Shown: positions 1 to 11,264, numbered from the stretch's first letter. The stretch is 64,000 nucleotides of DNA from Cervus elaphus (GCF_910594005.1 NC_057835.1:50616001-50680000); one strand, 5' to 3'. Notes: generated by a model not told the origin, from the sequence alone. Made by a program: numbers and translations.

Positions 1-430
1 GTGTCTAACATGGTTACAGTTGTTCCTGACATCTATACCTGCACTGTCTAATTCAATGGCTTCTAGCTATATGTGACTCTAAATTTATTCTTAAAGTGAA
101 ATAAACTAGAATTTCAGTTCCTCAGACACACAAGCCACATTGTAAGAGCTCAATAGACATGTGTGGGTGTGGCTGCCATATTGGACCTTTCCATCATCTT
201 GAAAAGTTTTACTGGACTGTGCTAATCTAGACCATAGAGGAGAAGGGGAGTCCCAGTTTATGGAACTGCCTTTGTAGGACCAAGAAAAGAGTAGTTTGTC
301 CTGGTTATTCAGAGTTGCTAATTGTTTCTGCTATTGCTTGGATGCCCATTTCTTACCCGACTTTGATGCTGGCACATGGCATTATACTGAGTTGATATGG
401 ACCTGCTGCTGCTATGTTAGGTGTTTGGTT
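1..430. other. unassigned non-coding DNA
   Basis: No repeat family or coding signal is recognised before the BovB tail that starts at 431. Composition is ordinary and stop codons are frequent in all frames apart from short chance open frames. Confidence 0.5.
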
Positions 431-738
431 CATCCTAAAGGAGATCAGTCCTGGGTGTTCATTGGAAGGACTGATGCTGAAGCTGAAACTCCAATACTTT
501 GGCCACCTCATGTGAAGAGTTGACTCATTGGAAAAGACCCTGATGCTGGGAGGGATTGGGGGCAGGAGGAGAAGGGGACAACAGAGGATAAGATGGCTGG
601 ATGGCGTCACCGACTCGATGGACATGAGTTTGAGTAAACTCCGGGAGTTGGTGATGGACAGGGAGGCCTGGTGCGCTGTGATTCATGGGGTCGCAAAGAG
701 CTGGACACGACTGAGCGACTGAACTGAACTGAACTGAA
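431..738 (+). mobile_element. BovB LINE 3' end (BOV-A2-like), 5'-truncated
   Basis: The sequence matches the last ~300 bp of BovB. It shows the C-terminal coding text (LGGIGGRRRRG-like, then MDMSLSKLRELVMDREAW-like) and ends in the typical gaactgaactgaa tail at 721-738. Open frames on both strands here are by-products of BovB coding sequence. I could not define a clear target-site duplication. Confidence 0.92.
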
Positions 739-859
739 AGGGGGTGCTTAAATATGCCTCAGAAAGCTTACTTAAAGGATTACCTATAGTTTACTTAGAA
801 GTCAGATTGCATTTTAACTCTGGTAGGAATCTTGTGACCTGGATATGAATTTAGTTGTT

Positions 860-1025
860 GATCTCTCTTATCTTTAATCTTCACAAACCCCCTTCAAGGT
901 GGGCATTTTCGTTCAATTTAAAGAAACGGTCTTATTAAAATGTTAAAAACTTAACAAAGACACACAACTACGAAGTGGCAAAGTGGTGATGTGAACTCAA
1001 ATATGTCTGACTGTAACCCTGGACA
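860..1025 (-). mobile_element. MIR SINE remnant
   Basis: Diverged but collinear with antisense MIR: a caatcttcacaaaccc-like segment, an aaggtgggcattttcg-like segment, then cacacaactacgaagtggcaaa and a tctgactgtaaccct-like end. It is old, with many substitutions. Confidence 0.6.
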
Positions 1026-1425
1026 TTTTCTCTTATATAGCATATTGCCTACCAGGGAGATGAAGCATGTATGTATAGAGATCATCATAATAAAAGAAAT
1101 AGTGTCACAAGGACAGATTGATTGCTGAATGTTCTGAATGACCTTCCTGGTGACACCTCTGACTTTGTACATGGGACAGGTATTCTGCTAACTAGTTAAA
1201 AATGTGCTATTTTGCCACCCAATTGGTAAGTAATCTTCCAGAGTTTTCTATGTATTGATGAGCCCCTCATCCTACATTAATAGTGATATTGCAGCAAGGA
1301 ATATCCTGAATATGTGGATTATGAATTGCATAAAAACTGTTCACGAAATTTGCAGATTTAAAAAATCTCCAATGATCCAGCATCAACACCAGGACACTGA
1401 AAAACCTGTGAACCCAGACATGAAG
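1026..1425. other. unassigned non-coding DNA
   Basis: I recognise no repeat or gene here. It is the sequence into which the downstream L1 tail inserted. Confidence 0.45.
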
Positions 1426-1440
1426 AAAGAAGCCCTTTTC

Positions 1441-1674
1441 CAAATTCAGAGAGAACAGCATTGAAACAAGTGTACTATCAAGGGTGAAACAGATCACCAG
1501 CCCAGTTTGGATGCATGAGACAAGTGCTCAGGGCTGGTGCACTGGGAAGACCCAGAGGGATGGGATGGAGAGGGAGGCGGGAGGGGGGATCGGGATGGGG
1601 AACACATGTAAATCCATGGCTGATTCATGTCAATGTATGGCAAAAAACACTACAAAAAAAAAAAAAAAAAAAAA
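1441..1674 (+). mobile_element. ruminant L1 3' end, short insertion with TSD
   Basis: The sequence matches the ruminant L1 3' UTR (gggtgaaacagatcaccag, then a G-rich gggaggcgggagggggg stretch, then catggctgattcatgtcaat) and ends in a poly-A run. A perfect 15-bp duplication, aaagaagcccttttc, lies at 1426-1440 and 1675-1689. This shows a 5'-truncated, target-primed L1 insertion of about 234 bp. The perfect TSD suggests it is comparatively young. Confidence 0.9.
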
Positions 1675-1689
1675 AAAGAAGCCCTTTTC

Positions 1690-3742
1690 ACTTTTCCAAA
1701 GAAAGAGCTGGATTTCCTGTGTTTCTTAGAGGTTTTCTATCCTCCTTTACTTCCTCTTTTGCCCAGCAAGACCTTCTGATTTTCTTGAGGCATCACCCCA
1801 AGCTCCTTTGACAGTGGAGCTGTTTGCTGATCAAAGGAGAATGGGTTAGTTGCCATGAGAAGCTCCTTTTTCCATCTAACTTTCTGTGTCGCTTACCAGG
1901 TGTGTGAGAGCTTGCATATGAGAACACTGGCAGTCTTGGAGAGGAATTCCTTTTGTGCCTGACACATGAAATCCTGAACAAACCCTGCATTGCAATTTTT
2001 CAACATCAACTTCTCCAGTTAGCTAGGAGAAGAGTTGTACGGAAGGGGAGAAGCTTCGCACACTTGAATTTATACTGAGACTTATTGAGAATTTAAAAAT
2101 TGATTCATCAGATTTGAATAACTCATCTAATCCACCTTCATTTGAAAGTTTCTGGCCTGAAAGCCGCTGAAGTCACATTGTGCTCTATCACTGAGAAAAC
2201 ATTAATGACCCTTAAGGTCATTGTACTGTGAGATTACCCACGCCTAGCTTTGAATTTATTGATTTGTTTACTTTGGTGGGTTTTAATTAAAAAACAGCCT
2301 TCCAAACGGTACTACCATCCTGGCAAATGTGCTTGAAAAGTCATCCTTTGCCTTAAACATTGTACAAGCAAAACAAAGCTTGTTTCATTTTTAAAAACGT
2401 GTTTTGCCTTCTTTTGTTTACATTTCCTTTTATTTTCTGCCATCTTCGGAAAGTTGATGAAACATGAGGGTAATACTAGGCTCCTAACATTGTCACCATG
2501 AACTTTACATTTATCATTGTGCTATCCAAGAAGCAAAAGCAAGAGAAAAAGAGTGATTGAGATTGCCTTTATGGGATGATTGACATCCAGCAGTGTTTTA
2601 CCACTCAGGTAATATAAATTATTGCCTCTCCTGTACTTTTCCTCTGAATGTATTCATCATTTCCCATCTGTCGACAGAGACCAAACTTCACGTTTTAAAA
2701 AATAATAGTTGTTGAAATAGTAGTAACTTCAATTTTGCCTATATAAGTAATTTTTCATGTATTTTACTACATCACTAATGAAATTTTCATTTAAAATTCC
2801 ACAGTTCATCTGCCTGCTTAAAGGAGAGGTTGGGAAACACCATTTAAAAACATCATTTTTTTTTTGCAACCCTTTCGTATGTTATCAATCAAGTTAAGCA
2901 TAAAACTAAAAAATATGAGAATATAATCTCTCTTATATAGCATATTTTCAAGGAAGATTTTGTATGTTTTTTTCCTAATTTGTAGATGTTAAAATTTGAT
3001 CCATCAGGGAAAGCATATAAATCTCTTAACTTCAACAATAGATGGATAATAATATTCATAAATAACACTGCATTGTACATTCTCAAAGTAATTATTTTAA
3101 CAGAATAACTTATTCTTAGATATTAATGTCCCTGTTAAATTATTCTTTATTTAGAAAAAAATTTCCACATTTGCCATGCACTATATACATTCTCAGTGTT
3201 TGGGACATTTTCAAAAACTTCTGCTTTTATTTATAAAACATTTGTTCACAATATTGTAATTAGAAGCATATACACTGGAGCCTTTCTTTTAAAACCCTTT
3301 TTTGAAAATCTTCCAGAACAGAGAAAACTTTCCATCACTTCTTTCTCTTTAAACTGGACAATTTAAAGGACTCTTTTCGATGTGATCTGTATCAATTATC
3401 CCACAGAAATGTTTGTGAATTTCTTTTATTCACCAGCTAGATGGAGTGGGCTTTTCCATGCAGTTTTTCACATCTCACGGTCAGTAACCTTGCAGAGAAA
3501 CACTCAGGTCTGTGCAGCAGTCACTGAGATGGTTTCGTTTTTAATCTGCAGCATGCTTCTTCCACGTGTCCCAGACTTTCTATTTGGTCAAAACAATGAT
3601 GCATGTTATTGTATAAAAAAGAGTCAGTGTGATCCACAGGTTTTCCAGTTTTACTGAATTCTAAGGCAAATATGGGCAAAAAAAAAAAAAAAAATCTATG
3701 GGTTCTTAAAGATCATTTCTATAAGTGCGTTTTGATGTCTCT
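1690..3742. other. 2-kb repeat-poor stretch
   Basis: No ruminant or ancient repeat is recognised over about 2 kb, which stands out in a window this dense with insertions. The 2,150-2,420 part is AT-rich and contains homeodomain-like TTAATTAA, forkhead-like TTGTTTAC sites and an everted pair ATGACC-CTTAA-GGTCAT at 2205-2221. Such a patch could be conserved regulatory DNA, but motif presence alone is weak evidence. A 17-base A run lies at 3678-3694. Confidence 0.4.
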
Positions 3743-3755
3743 TCTAACTTTATAG

Positions 3756-3981
3756 GGGCTTCCCAGGTGGTGCTAGTGGTCAAGAATCTTCCTGTCAGTT
3801 CAGGAGCCCCAGGAGACTTGGGTTCTATCCTTGGGTCAGGAAGATTCCCTAGAGGAGGGCATGGCAACCCACTCCAGTATTCTTGCCTGGAGAATCCCAT
3901 GGACAGAGGAGCCTGGCGAGCTAATGTCCACAGGGTCACACGAAGTAGGACACGACTGAGCAACTGAGCACCGCTAGCATC
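3756..3981 (+). mobile_element. Bov-tA SINE, full length
   Basis: The tRNA-Glu-like head (ggcttcccaggtgg, then gggttctatcc as a B-box relative) is followed by the BovA body (catggcaacccactccag, cacgactgagcaactgag). Flanking duplicates tctaacttta(t/c)ag lie at 3743-3755 and 3982-3994. The head carries a short extra segment, as in some Bov-tA subtypes. Confidence 0.93.
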
Positions 3982-4259
3982 TCTAACTTTACAGATATAA
4001 AACTAAAATCTTTGTTTTACTTCCCAGTTTTATTCTCATCCCAACTTCATGGTTTCTACTGCTAGCGCCAACGTTCTCAATATTCAAGCTATAAATCAGG
4101 CCGTCAGCTTTGATTCAGAGGTCTGATTCTTTCTATGTCTGGAAAGTCCCTATATACCTTTTGATTGTATTTTTGCTTTGCTTTTTTAACTCCACACACC
4201 CACTGCTCTTCAGGCACTTACAGCATCAAATATGGACTTTGTCATTATCTTCTTATCCA

Positions 4260-4470
4260 CTTGCTTTGCCTTTACTGCATTTCTCATCCCCACTCCAGTC
4301 CATCCTACCAATCAAATCCATGGAAAGCTCTCTAATTCATCTTTCTAAAATATCACCATGCTGCTTCCCCTCTCTTGCTTAATGCCCTTTAGTAATAGTT
4401 TGAACCTCAAACCCTTTGGCTAGGTCCATCTTCAGACTTTATTTCATACTCTACGTTCTTGAGTAACATT
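4260..4470 (+). mobile_element. L2 LINE remnant
   Basis: An old, diverged segment in L2 sense orientation: ctaaaatatcaccatgctgc followed by a ctcttgcttaatgcccttta-like stretch corresponds to the 3' coding region. It probably belongs to the same copy as 5050-5245, split by an LTR and a MIR. Confidence 0.5.
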
Positions 4471-4481
4471 AACATGAATTG

Positions 4482-4800
4482 TCTTAATCTGTTTGGGCTG
4501 CTACAATAAAATTACCATAAACCAGTGGTTTATGAATCACAAATGTTTACTTCTGGAATTGGGAATTTCAAAGTCATGGCACCGGCAGATTCAATTTCTG
4601 TTGAGCACCTGCTTCTTTAGATGGCCCTCTTTTTGCTGTAACCTTGCATGGCAGAAGGGGAAGCGGGGCTCGACTGGACTTTTTCAGAAGGGCACTAATC
4701 CTATTCATAACCTCACCACCCCCAACGGCTCTACATCTTGATACGATCACTTTTCGAAGTTAGGATTTCAACTGTGAATTTTGGGGATTAAAAATTCAGA
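4482..4800 (-). mobile_element. ancient MaLR-type LTR (MLT/MST-like), antisense
   Basis: It begins with gtttgggctgctacaataaa and continues through catggcagaaggggaag, agggcactaatcctattcat and ggatttcaactgtgaatttt. These occur in the order expected for a mammalian LTR fragment read backwards. The subfamily is not certain. No internal retroviral sequence accompanies it, so it looks like a solo remnant. Confidence 0.55.
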
Positions 4801-4827
4801 ATGTGACACTAATACTTAACAGAAAAC

Positions 4828-5040
4828 TTTTGAGACTCTTCAGTCTGCCAGGTACTGTGCTAAATGCTTTAGCTAAATAATCTAATTTAATCCTTGCAAC
4901 AACCAGGAAGTAGCTATTGTTTCTTTCTTCATGCAAGGAAAGAGACAGGTAGATATGAATAGCACACACAAAGTTACATGGCTGTAGAGATAGAATTTAT
5001 ATTCAGGGGTTAACCTAAATCTGTGTTCTTAACCATCCCT
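4828..5040 (-). mobile_element. MIR SINE, antisense
   Basis: Long collinear match to antisense MIR: gccaggtactgtgctaaatg, then taatccttgcaacaaccagg, then agttacatggctgtagag. It is one of the clearer MIR copies in the window. Confidence 0.75.
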
Positions 5041-5049
5041 TTATAATGC

Positions 5050-5245
5050 CTCCCACTGTTCTTTGCCTTCAACCAAATGACTTTTGTTTTCTTAAGTATC
5101 CCTTGATGTTTCTCACCATTGTCCCCCTTTTTCCTTCTCACACCATTGCACCTGGAATGCCATTCCTTCTGACCAGTGAAATGTCATCTATTTTTCAAAT
5201 CCCATCACAAACTTCATTTCCTTTTTAAAGTCTAATATAACTATC
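5050..5245 (+). mobile_element. L2 LINE 3' remnant
   Basis: cacctggaatgccattcctt followed by a caaatcccatcacaaacttc-like stretch matches the L2 3' region in sense orientation, diverged. It is the likely continuation of the L2 at 4260-4470. Confidence 0.55.
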
Positions 5246-5299
5246 CTATTCTAAAGGTGGTTATAGCCTATGAATTCCTAGATATACAGGTAGTAATTT

Positions 5300-5357
5300 G
5301 CTGCAGTCCATGCAGTTGTGAAGAGCAGGATACGACTTGGCAACTAAACAACAACAG
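5300..5357 (+). mobile_element. BovA fragment, decayed
   Basis: ctgcagtccatgcagttgtg followed by acgacttggcaactaaacaa corresponds to the 3' end of a BovA body. Only about 58 bp remain. Confidence 0.6.
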
Positions 5358-7298
5358 AAACAAAATGCTAGTATTAATACTTTCAGTTTAAATTTTTTTT
5401 TTCATGCTCTTATGTTGTAGTATTTATCCAGTCATATCATTAGTAGCTTGGTCTCCCTGTAGTTTCTTGGAAGAGGTAAATAAATATTTGATGATTTGAT
5501 TTTTTAAGAAATTCAGTCAGACTGTTTGCCCAAAGTCGTTGATCCAATTGTACTGATCAACTCAGCCATGGGGATGAAGTCAGTTATTTATGCAAATAAT
5601 GCAATGACCTTGATATAGTGTGATTTCAGATGTCATTTAAGCATTCCTCCAACAGAAAAAGTATACTGGATAATAAAATTTGGGGTACTAACATGAATTC
5701 TAAAAGTGATAATTTTATGGTAATATCAGGTTCATGACAAGTTAATGGGACTAATATATTTAGAAAAAGGTTTACAGAAAATTTGCGCAGAGGAAGTCAA
5801 TAATTATTAAGCAATACTTGGTAGATCAAAGAGTAATTTTCTCTGTATTGCTCTCAGACCACCTTTAATATGTGATGTGCACTAAATGTAAATTGCAAGG
5901 AGAGTGATGGTACCCCTCTCCTCCTTCACCTCAGCACATTCAGCACTTTTAAATCTCTGTCTCATTCTCAGATTCTTGATAGATTCTGAGTCCGAGCTCT
6001 TCCCCACTGGAGAAAACTTCTTGCCATATTGTGATCCTGTCATGCTATCACTCAACTTGTATTGAGCACCTCCGGTAATAGGAAGCTCAGTACTTTGAGT
6101 TAGCCAGACCATTATTAGGCATTTATAATCTTCAAACCATTCTTTCTGATAATATGTCTCAATCATCATCTCTTTAACATTGCTCCATTCTCCCTTATTC
6201 TGAACAAAGCCATTTATATTAGATAAAATAAAATAATGTCGATTCCCCCTCCCCACCACTGCAACTTCTCTAATTATATGAGGAAAGCTGGTCTGTCTCT
6301 TCACATCTCCCGTCTGCTCAGGGCAAAAATCTCTAGTTTTTTTAGCCAATAAGTCATTTGACTTTGTTTCCAGATGTCTCACCCTGCTGGCTTTTCTCTT
6401 CTGGATAGTCGTCTCCATCCTGAGAACACAATAAGCCAGATGTAGCTTGAGAAGTGCAGAGAACCCTGAAACTATAATTTCTCTTGCTTTAGAAATGGTG
6501 TTTCTGTCATTGCAGCCTAAGTTCACATTAGCTTTTAAAACAGTAGCATTACATTCATGGCTTTTATTGAACTTGTGGTCTGAAGCCCCAGGCCTTTAAT
6601 TTTTCCCTAGAAAGTGTAGTCAAGCCATGTATTTCTCATTCTGTCCTTATGTAATTGATTTTTTTTTTAAACTACAGGTAAAAGATTTTCCTTTATGCTT
6701 TTTTGTCTTTTATCATATTGGTCCCTGGAAGTGCGTGATGGGACAACTGAGAGAAAAACCACAAGATTCTTGGCTGCGGCAGACGCTGGGAATCTGGAAT
6801 GACTCTAATAAATTACAATAGGAGTTCCACTCGAAAAACCCCAAACCCTTTGGATATTAAAAACATGAAAACAAGCAAACCAAAAAGAAATCCTCCAAAG
6901 CCTGTTGTTGGTGGGAGCTGCATTACCTTCAGCAATACTAAAATGGGGAGGAAAATACTGCTCTCCTCAGAAACTGAGGCCTCCTATGCGCACTGCTCTT
7001 CAGTCCCTGAAACTTCCTGCTTTTATCCAGTTAGTAGGGGACCCAGTAGAAAGAACACATTTTAAATATGCAGAGTTTCCTGTGTTTCCCCTTCTTTGAG
7101 CCAATTAGCACATGTTCAGCAGCTTTGCCTTCCCTCTGTTAGCACATAAATTACCTTTGTCTTCAAACACTCTGGAATTTCAACAACTTCTAATTACTTG
7201 GGTTATCAAACTCTTGTGTCCAAGAAGCAATTCTCTCTCCTTTGGAAAATGAGGGGACTCTTTTCCAGATGTCCAGACCATTGATAAAAGTTAGTCTT
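5358..7298. other. mostly unassigned stretch around a long open frame
   Basis: Apart from the minus-strand open frame at 5882-6595, I recognise no repeat or gene. A short T run is at 6660-6668. The part after 6600 is ordinary AT-rich sequence. Confidence 0.4.
5882..6595 (-). other. unexplained 237-codon open frame (no recognised family)
   Basis: Reading the minus strand from just after an in-frame stop at 6596-6598 to the stop at 5882-5884 gives 237 sense codons. The first ATG is at 6416-6418, leaving 178 codons (5,882-6,418). A GTG at 6524-6526 is not a credible animal start. The product would be basic and polar, with no signal peptide, membrane segment, zinc-finger spacing or transposase motif I can see. 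I recognise no family. It could be the coding remnant of an old transposon, a processed pseudogene fragment, a lineage-specific gene, or chance. No promoter or splice site convincingly supports expression. Confidence 0.25.
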
Positions 7299-7443
7299 GC
7301 CCAATACTTTGGCCACCTGATGCAAAGAGTCAACTCATTGGAAAAGACCCTGATGCTGGGAAAGATTGAGGGCAGGAGGAGAGAGGGGTGACAGAAGATG
7401 AGATGGCTGGATGGCATCACTGACTCAATGGACCTGAGTTTGT
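7299..7443 (+). mobile_element. BovB internal 3' fragment
   Basis: ccaatactttggccacctga through ggctggatggcatcactgac matches BovB near its 3' end, but stops at gacctgagtttg. The terminal gaactgaactgaa tail is missing. Both ends are truncated, so it is a deletion remnant rather than a fresh insertion. Confidence 0.88.
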
Positions 7444-7879
7444 GAAAGATGGAAACCTGGTGTTGCTCATTCCTATATCCTTCTCTGGATGTTTGCACTT
7501 AGTTGATGAAGCCTGTCTAGTATGGAAAAGCCAAGAAGTTTAGGAGCTTTCCTCCCAACCAATTAACTCCCCTCTGCCCTGCCATGGCTAGCATTATGTC
7601 AGGTTCAACATATGTTGTGCAGTGGAAGCACTGTGATTAATATAATGTAGCCTGAACAAAGATTAAGTTGACAATTCTAGCAGGGAAAACCAACATGCCC
7701 CAACTCCTTATAAGATAAGTTCGAGTGGAGAAAGGGCATAAGAAGCTATATGCAAAGTGTTATGGGGATCTGGAGAATAAAAAGGATCACTTCAGTTGGA
7801 GGTAAGTCCAAGATTGGGAAAGATTCCATGAAGCTGAATAAAGAGGCATATAATTTGTAGAAGAGAAAATAATATTACT
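7444..7879. other. unassigned DNA, possibly decayed L2
   Basis: The 7,735-7,860 part (gtgttatggggatctggaga, then gattccatgaagctgaat) faintly resembles antisense L2 and would fit the L2 segment at 8296-8520. Nothing is recognised in the remainder. Confidence 0.35.
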
Positions 7880-8295
7880 GCTAGCAGCTATATGCTGTGC
7901 CTTGTGCTAAGTTTTTTACATGCATTGTTTAAAACAATGCATCGGGCTTCCCTGGTTTCTATGATGGTAAAGAATCTGCCTGCGATGTAGGAGACCTGGT
8001 TCTATCCTTGGGTCAAGAAGATCCCCTGGAGAAGGAAATGGCAACCCATTCCAGTATTCTTGCCTGGAGAATTCTATGGGCAGAGGAGCCTGGTGGACTA
8101 CAGTCCATGGGGTCACAAAGAGTCGGACATGACTGAGCGACTAACACTTTCACTTTCACTTAAAAATACTTACAGAATATCTATGGTGTAGACATTATTA
8201 TTAGGTCTGTCTTACCAAGGAAGTTTTGAGACATGAAGTAATGTCTAAGCCATCCCAGCTAAGAAGTAGTGGAGCCCAGATTTAAACCCATTCCA
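7880..8295 (-). mobile_element. MIR SINE, antisense, split by a Bov-tA
   Basis: gccttgtgctaagttttttac before the SINE and ggtgtagacattattatta, then tggagcccagatttaaaccc after it, are consecutive parts of antisense MIR. The Bov-tA at 7944-8161 inserted into it, which gives the relative order of insertions. Confidence 0.65.
7944..8161 (+). mobile_element. Bov-tA SINE
   Basis: The head gggcttccctgg is followed by a diverged tRNA-like part and a BovA body (gaaatggcaacccattccag; ggtcacaaagagtcggacat). The (cacttt)n tail characterises the Bov-tA2-like subtype. No clear TSD was found. Confidence 0.92.
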
Positions 8296-8520
8296 TTCAG
8301 AAAGGATATTGCAAGAAGAGGGAATGTGATAAACACAGATAAAGAATCGGAAAAGAAGTCTACCAATAAGGGTTTGAGTAGATACAATGTGAAAAAATGT
8401 TGGGAGAGATACTGGGGCCAGATTGTAGGAGACTTGGAATACTATGCCAAGAAATTGGAATTTAGTTTGTAAGCAATTGGGAACATTAGTAGGAGTTTAA
8501 TAGGAAAGTTGAACAATAAA
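8296..8520 (-). mobile_element. L2 LINE remnant, antisense
   Basis: gggccagattgtaggagact, then gccaagaaattggaatttag and gtaagcaattgggaac match antisense L2 coding-end sequence in the right order. Confidence 0.55.
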
Positions 8521-10247
8521 ACTTACACATAAAAAATTACTCCAAATGAGGTAATGAACACATGTTTCAGCTTCTTCAGAGGAACATGGATGCATTACCA
8601 AGTGTAATTGTATGTGCTGTATATATATATATATATTTTTTTTTTTTCTGGCTTTTTTCTATCAGAATTTTACTGGATCTGATCCTATACTTCTAACATC
8701 TATACATGATTTTGTTAGGAAACTTGATTTCCGTCAACTTAGATATTGTGGCACTCTCTTCTTTGATGTTATTGTGCTATTTTCTCTTTGCCTTCTTCTC
8801 AAATTACATATAGCCTCCATTCATTTATTTTGGTAATCAGTGTAAAGCTCTCTAGAAAAATGTCAAATGCGTAATACATTACATAACACTGAGCAAAACA
8901 GCCCACAGTCTTTTCTCCACCTCTGTGGAGGGCTCACCCCAGATAACCCCACGACTGTCCCTAGTTTCTGGCCTTACCTTTGTCACACTCTCCTCAACAT
9001 CCCACAACTCTGGTTCTCTTTCCTCTTTCCCTTCCTCCCAACCTTTTAAGTCTAGTATGTTTTCTGAGCCAGTAGCTCACCATGACGTCTAAAGTAGAGA
9101 AAGGTAACTTTTCTGGGATCTTTCTGTTTTTTGTTGTTGTTGTTATTTGTTTGTTTTATTTTTATTTCTCCAGGCATTATTGGGAAACTTGGAGAAAAAT
9201 ACTAAAATAAGAAAGTGAGAAAGATTCAAAAACTTACCAACTTTCTGTCTCCTCTCTTTGTCTCTTATCTTGCTCTCGTTTATCTATAGTTATTTTACAA
9301 TAAGTATTGCAGTATTTGTAACCCATCACTGTGTTTCTGTTAGGTGCTGGCACTTGGAGGGATTTGCCTTTGCAGAAGGTACAGTTGCTACCGAACTTCA
9401 CATGACCAAGAGTTGAATTTTTGTCTTGATCTTGCCATAGATGCAATCACTTTTGATACTGACATTCTTGAATTGTTTACTTTAGAAATTAAATTTGTTA
9501 CTGTTCATTCAAAAGGAACAACAAAAAAATCCCAAGTAAGACTTCTTGCCTGCCATCAATACCTGGAAAGGAAGTTTATGCTTCCTTTTTCCAAGTATTG
9601 GGTTGACTCACCATATCTCAGTTGGTTGTCAGATTGTCAATAAGCATGATAAGACTTTTTGTTTTCCCAGCTCAGAGGATATAAAAAATTGTGACAGGGT
9701 AGTGGCCCCTCTTATTTCTGTGATGAGCAGGCTTATACTAGATTTTTATTAATTTTCTATGCCTTGCATTATTAAGTCAGTCACTGATGCTTCTGTCATG
9801 TAGTAAATCCAGAAAATTACTATTTGTTAAAATTTCCCACTGCTTCAATTAATGCAGAAATATAATACAGTTTTCTGAGCCTGAAGTATTTCTGGTTACA
9901 AGAGAAGATGGCTATGTTTGATTTCAAGGCCATTTGGTCACATTTCTAACCTGCTAATTTTTTTTTTTTCCAATTTTTTCACTTAATGTATTGACCCAAT
10001 TTTATAAATCAGGAAAATAAGGCAGCAATGACAATTTACTTCTTATGTAAGGAAACAGTCTGATGATCCAAATGGTCTTTTTAGACTTATAGAAGTAAGT
10101 AGAATGAGCTCTTGGAAGATCATGCAAATACTCTTTGTACCTGGCATTGCATGCACTGTTAGTTGTTGCCTCAGGACCCTGAATCTTATTATTAATTTAC
10201 CTCATGGATTAGACAAAGCTATAAACACTGCTTTTTTCTTACATATG
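8521..10247. other. unassigned DNA with simple repeats
   Basis: No gene or interspersed repeat is recognised over 1.7 kb. An (AT)n run followed by T(n) lies at 8620-8647, a TTG-rich stretch at 9132-9160, and a T run at 9959-9970. Confidence 0.45.
8620..8647. repeat. (AT)n / T(n) simple repeat
   Basis: Eight TA/AT units run directly into a T tract. Confidence 0.9.
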
Positions 10248-10261
10248 TTGCTTTAGAGCTA

Positions 10262-10494
10262 TTGTGTGTGTGCATGCAGCAGGAGATTTAGTTGCTAAGT
10301 CATGTCCGCCTCTTTGCGACCTATAGACTGTAGCCAGCCAGGCTTCTCTGTCCATGGATTTCTCCAGGCAAGAATACTGGAGTGGGTTGCCATTTCCTCC
10401 TTCAGGGGATCTTCCCAATCCAGGGATTGAACCCACAAATATGTCTCCTGCATTGGCAGGCAGATTCTTTACCACTGAGCAATCTGAGAAGCCC
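10262..10494 (-). mobile_element. Bov-tA SINE, antisense, with TSD
   Basis: gagatttagttgctaagtca opens the antisense BovA body, and the head appears as accactgagcaatctgagaa. A 14-bp duplicate with one mismatch, ttgct(t/g)tagagcta, lies at 10248-10261 and 10495-10508. The poly-T/GT stretch at its left is the old tail. Confidence 0.92.
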
Positions 10495-10743
10495 TTGCTG
10501 TAGAGCTAAATCAACCTTAAAAATAATTTTGTGGATTAAGACAGCTATCATTTGCATTAATGTAAGTCTTATCTACATGCAGCCCATTTAATAGCAGACC
10601 TAAATAAGCAATGCTGTATACCTTTGGTATTTTTTTTTTCCTTTGTAATTCCTAGAGGACATTATTAATACTTTTGTTTTATTATGACTACATGATCTAG
10701 GTTTACTGGTAGGGTTGCCCATACAATGCAAAATTCCCAGTTG

Positions 10744-10857
10744 CATTTAAATTTTAGATAAACCATGAATAACTTTTAGCATAAGTATGTCCCTAAAATT
10801 GCATGAAAGACACTTAGACTAAAAAAATTAGTCATGTTTTATCTGAAATTCAAATTT
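10744..10857. repeat. imperfect palindrome, ~50-bp arms
   Basis: The arm at 10744-10793 (around agataaaccatgaataac) is the imperfect reverse complement of 10808-10857 (around ttagtcatgttttatct), with a ~14-bp loop. The pattern and flanks (agggttgccc at 10711; atttgctaaa at 10880) resemble an old mammalian palindromic non-autonomous DNA element. I cannot name it securely. Confidence 0.6.
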
Positions 10858-11069
10858 AACACAGTGTTCTCTATCTTTATTTGCTAAATATAATAGCCTT
10901 ATTTACTGGGAGATTACAGAAAAGACATTTTGTTCTTTTCAATAAATACATTTCAGTAGAGAGATACATTTAGTTGTTATGTAAGTTTTTATACAAATAT
11001 ATTAATAAATTAGGGAAAATCTGATTTTAGACTATATAATTTGTGATTCACATTGTACGGCCAGGGTAA

Positions 11070-11222
11070 AGCTCCTTTTCAAACACATGGCCATTTTCTA
11101 TTTACCTGTCTGTGTCTTCCATTAATCTATGACATCAGAAAGGGAAGAAGCAGACTTCACTCATTTTTGTATTACATAATGTTGGCACATAGTAGGAGCT
11201 CCATAAATATTTCTGGAATGGA
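11070..11222 (+). mobile_element. L2 LINE 3' end remnant
   Basis: The terminal part reads ggcacatagtaggagctcca then taaatatttctggaatgg, the L2 3' terminus. The upstream part is strongly diverged. Confidence 0.6.
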
Positions 11223-11264
11223 CTGCGTAATTACAGAATGATAGGCTGGCCCAGTAATAAAAGA

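Noticed and set aside
528..722. Open frame with an MDMSLSKLRELVMDREAW segment as a small gene
   Set aside because: It is the C-terminal coding end of BovB, found repeatedly in the window in both orientations.
3743..3994. tRNA-like sequences in Bov-tA and CHR elements as possible tRNA genes
   Set aside because: The tRNA-Glu-like heads are the promoter parts of SINEs, fused to BovA bodies or tails. The cloverleaf is decayed and no intact tRNA ends are seen.
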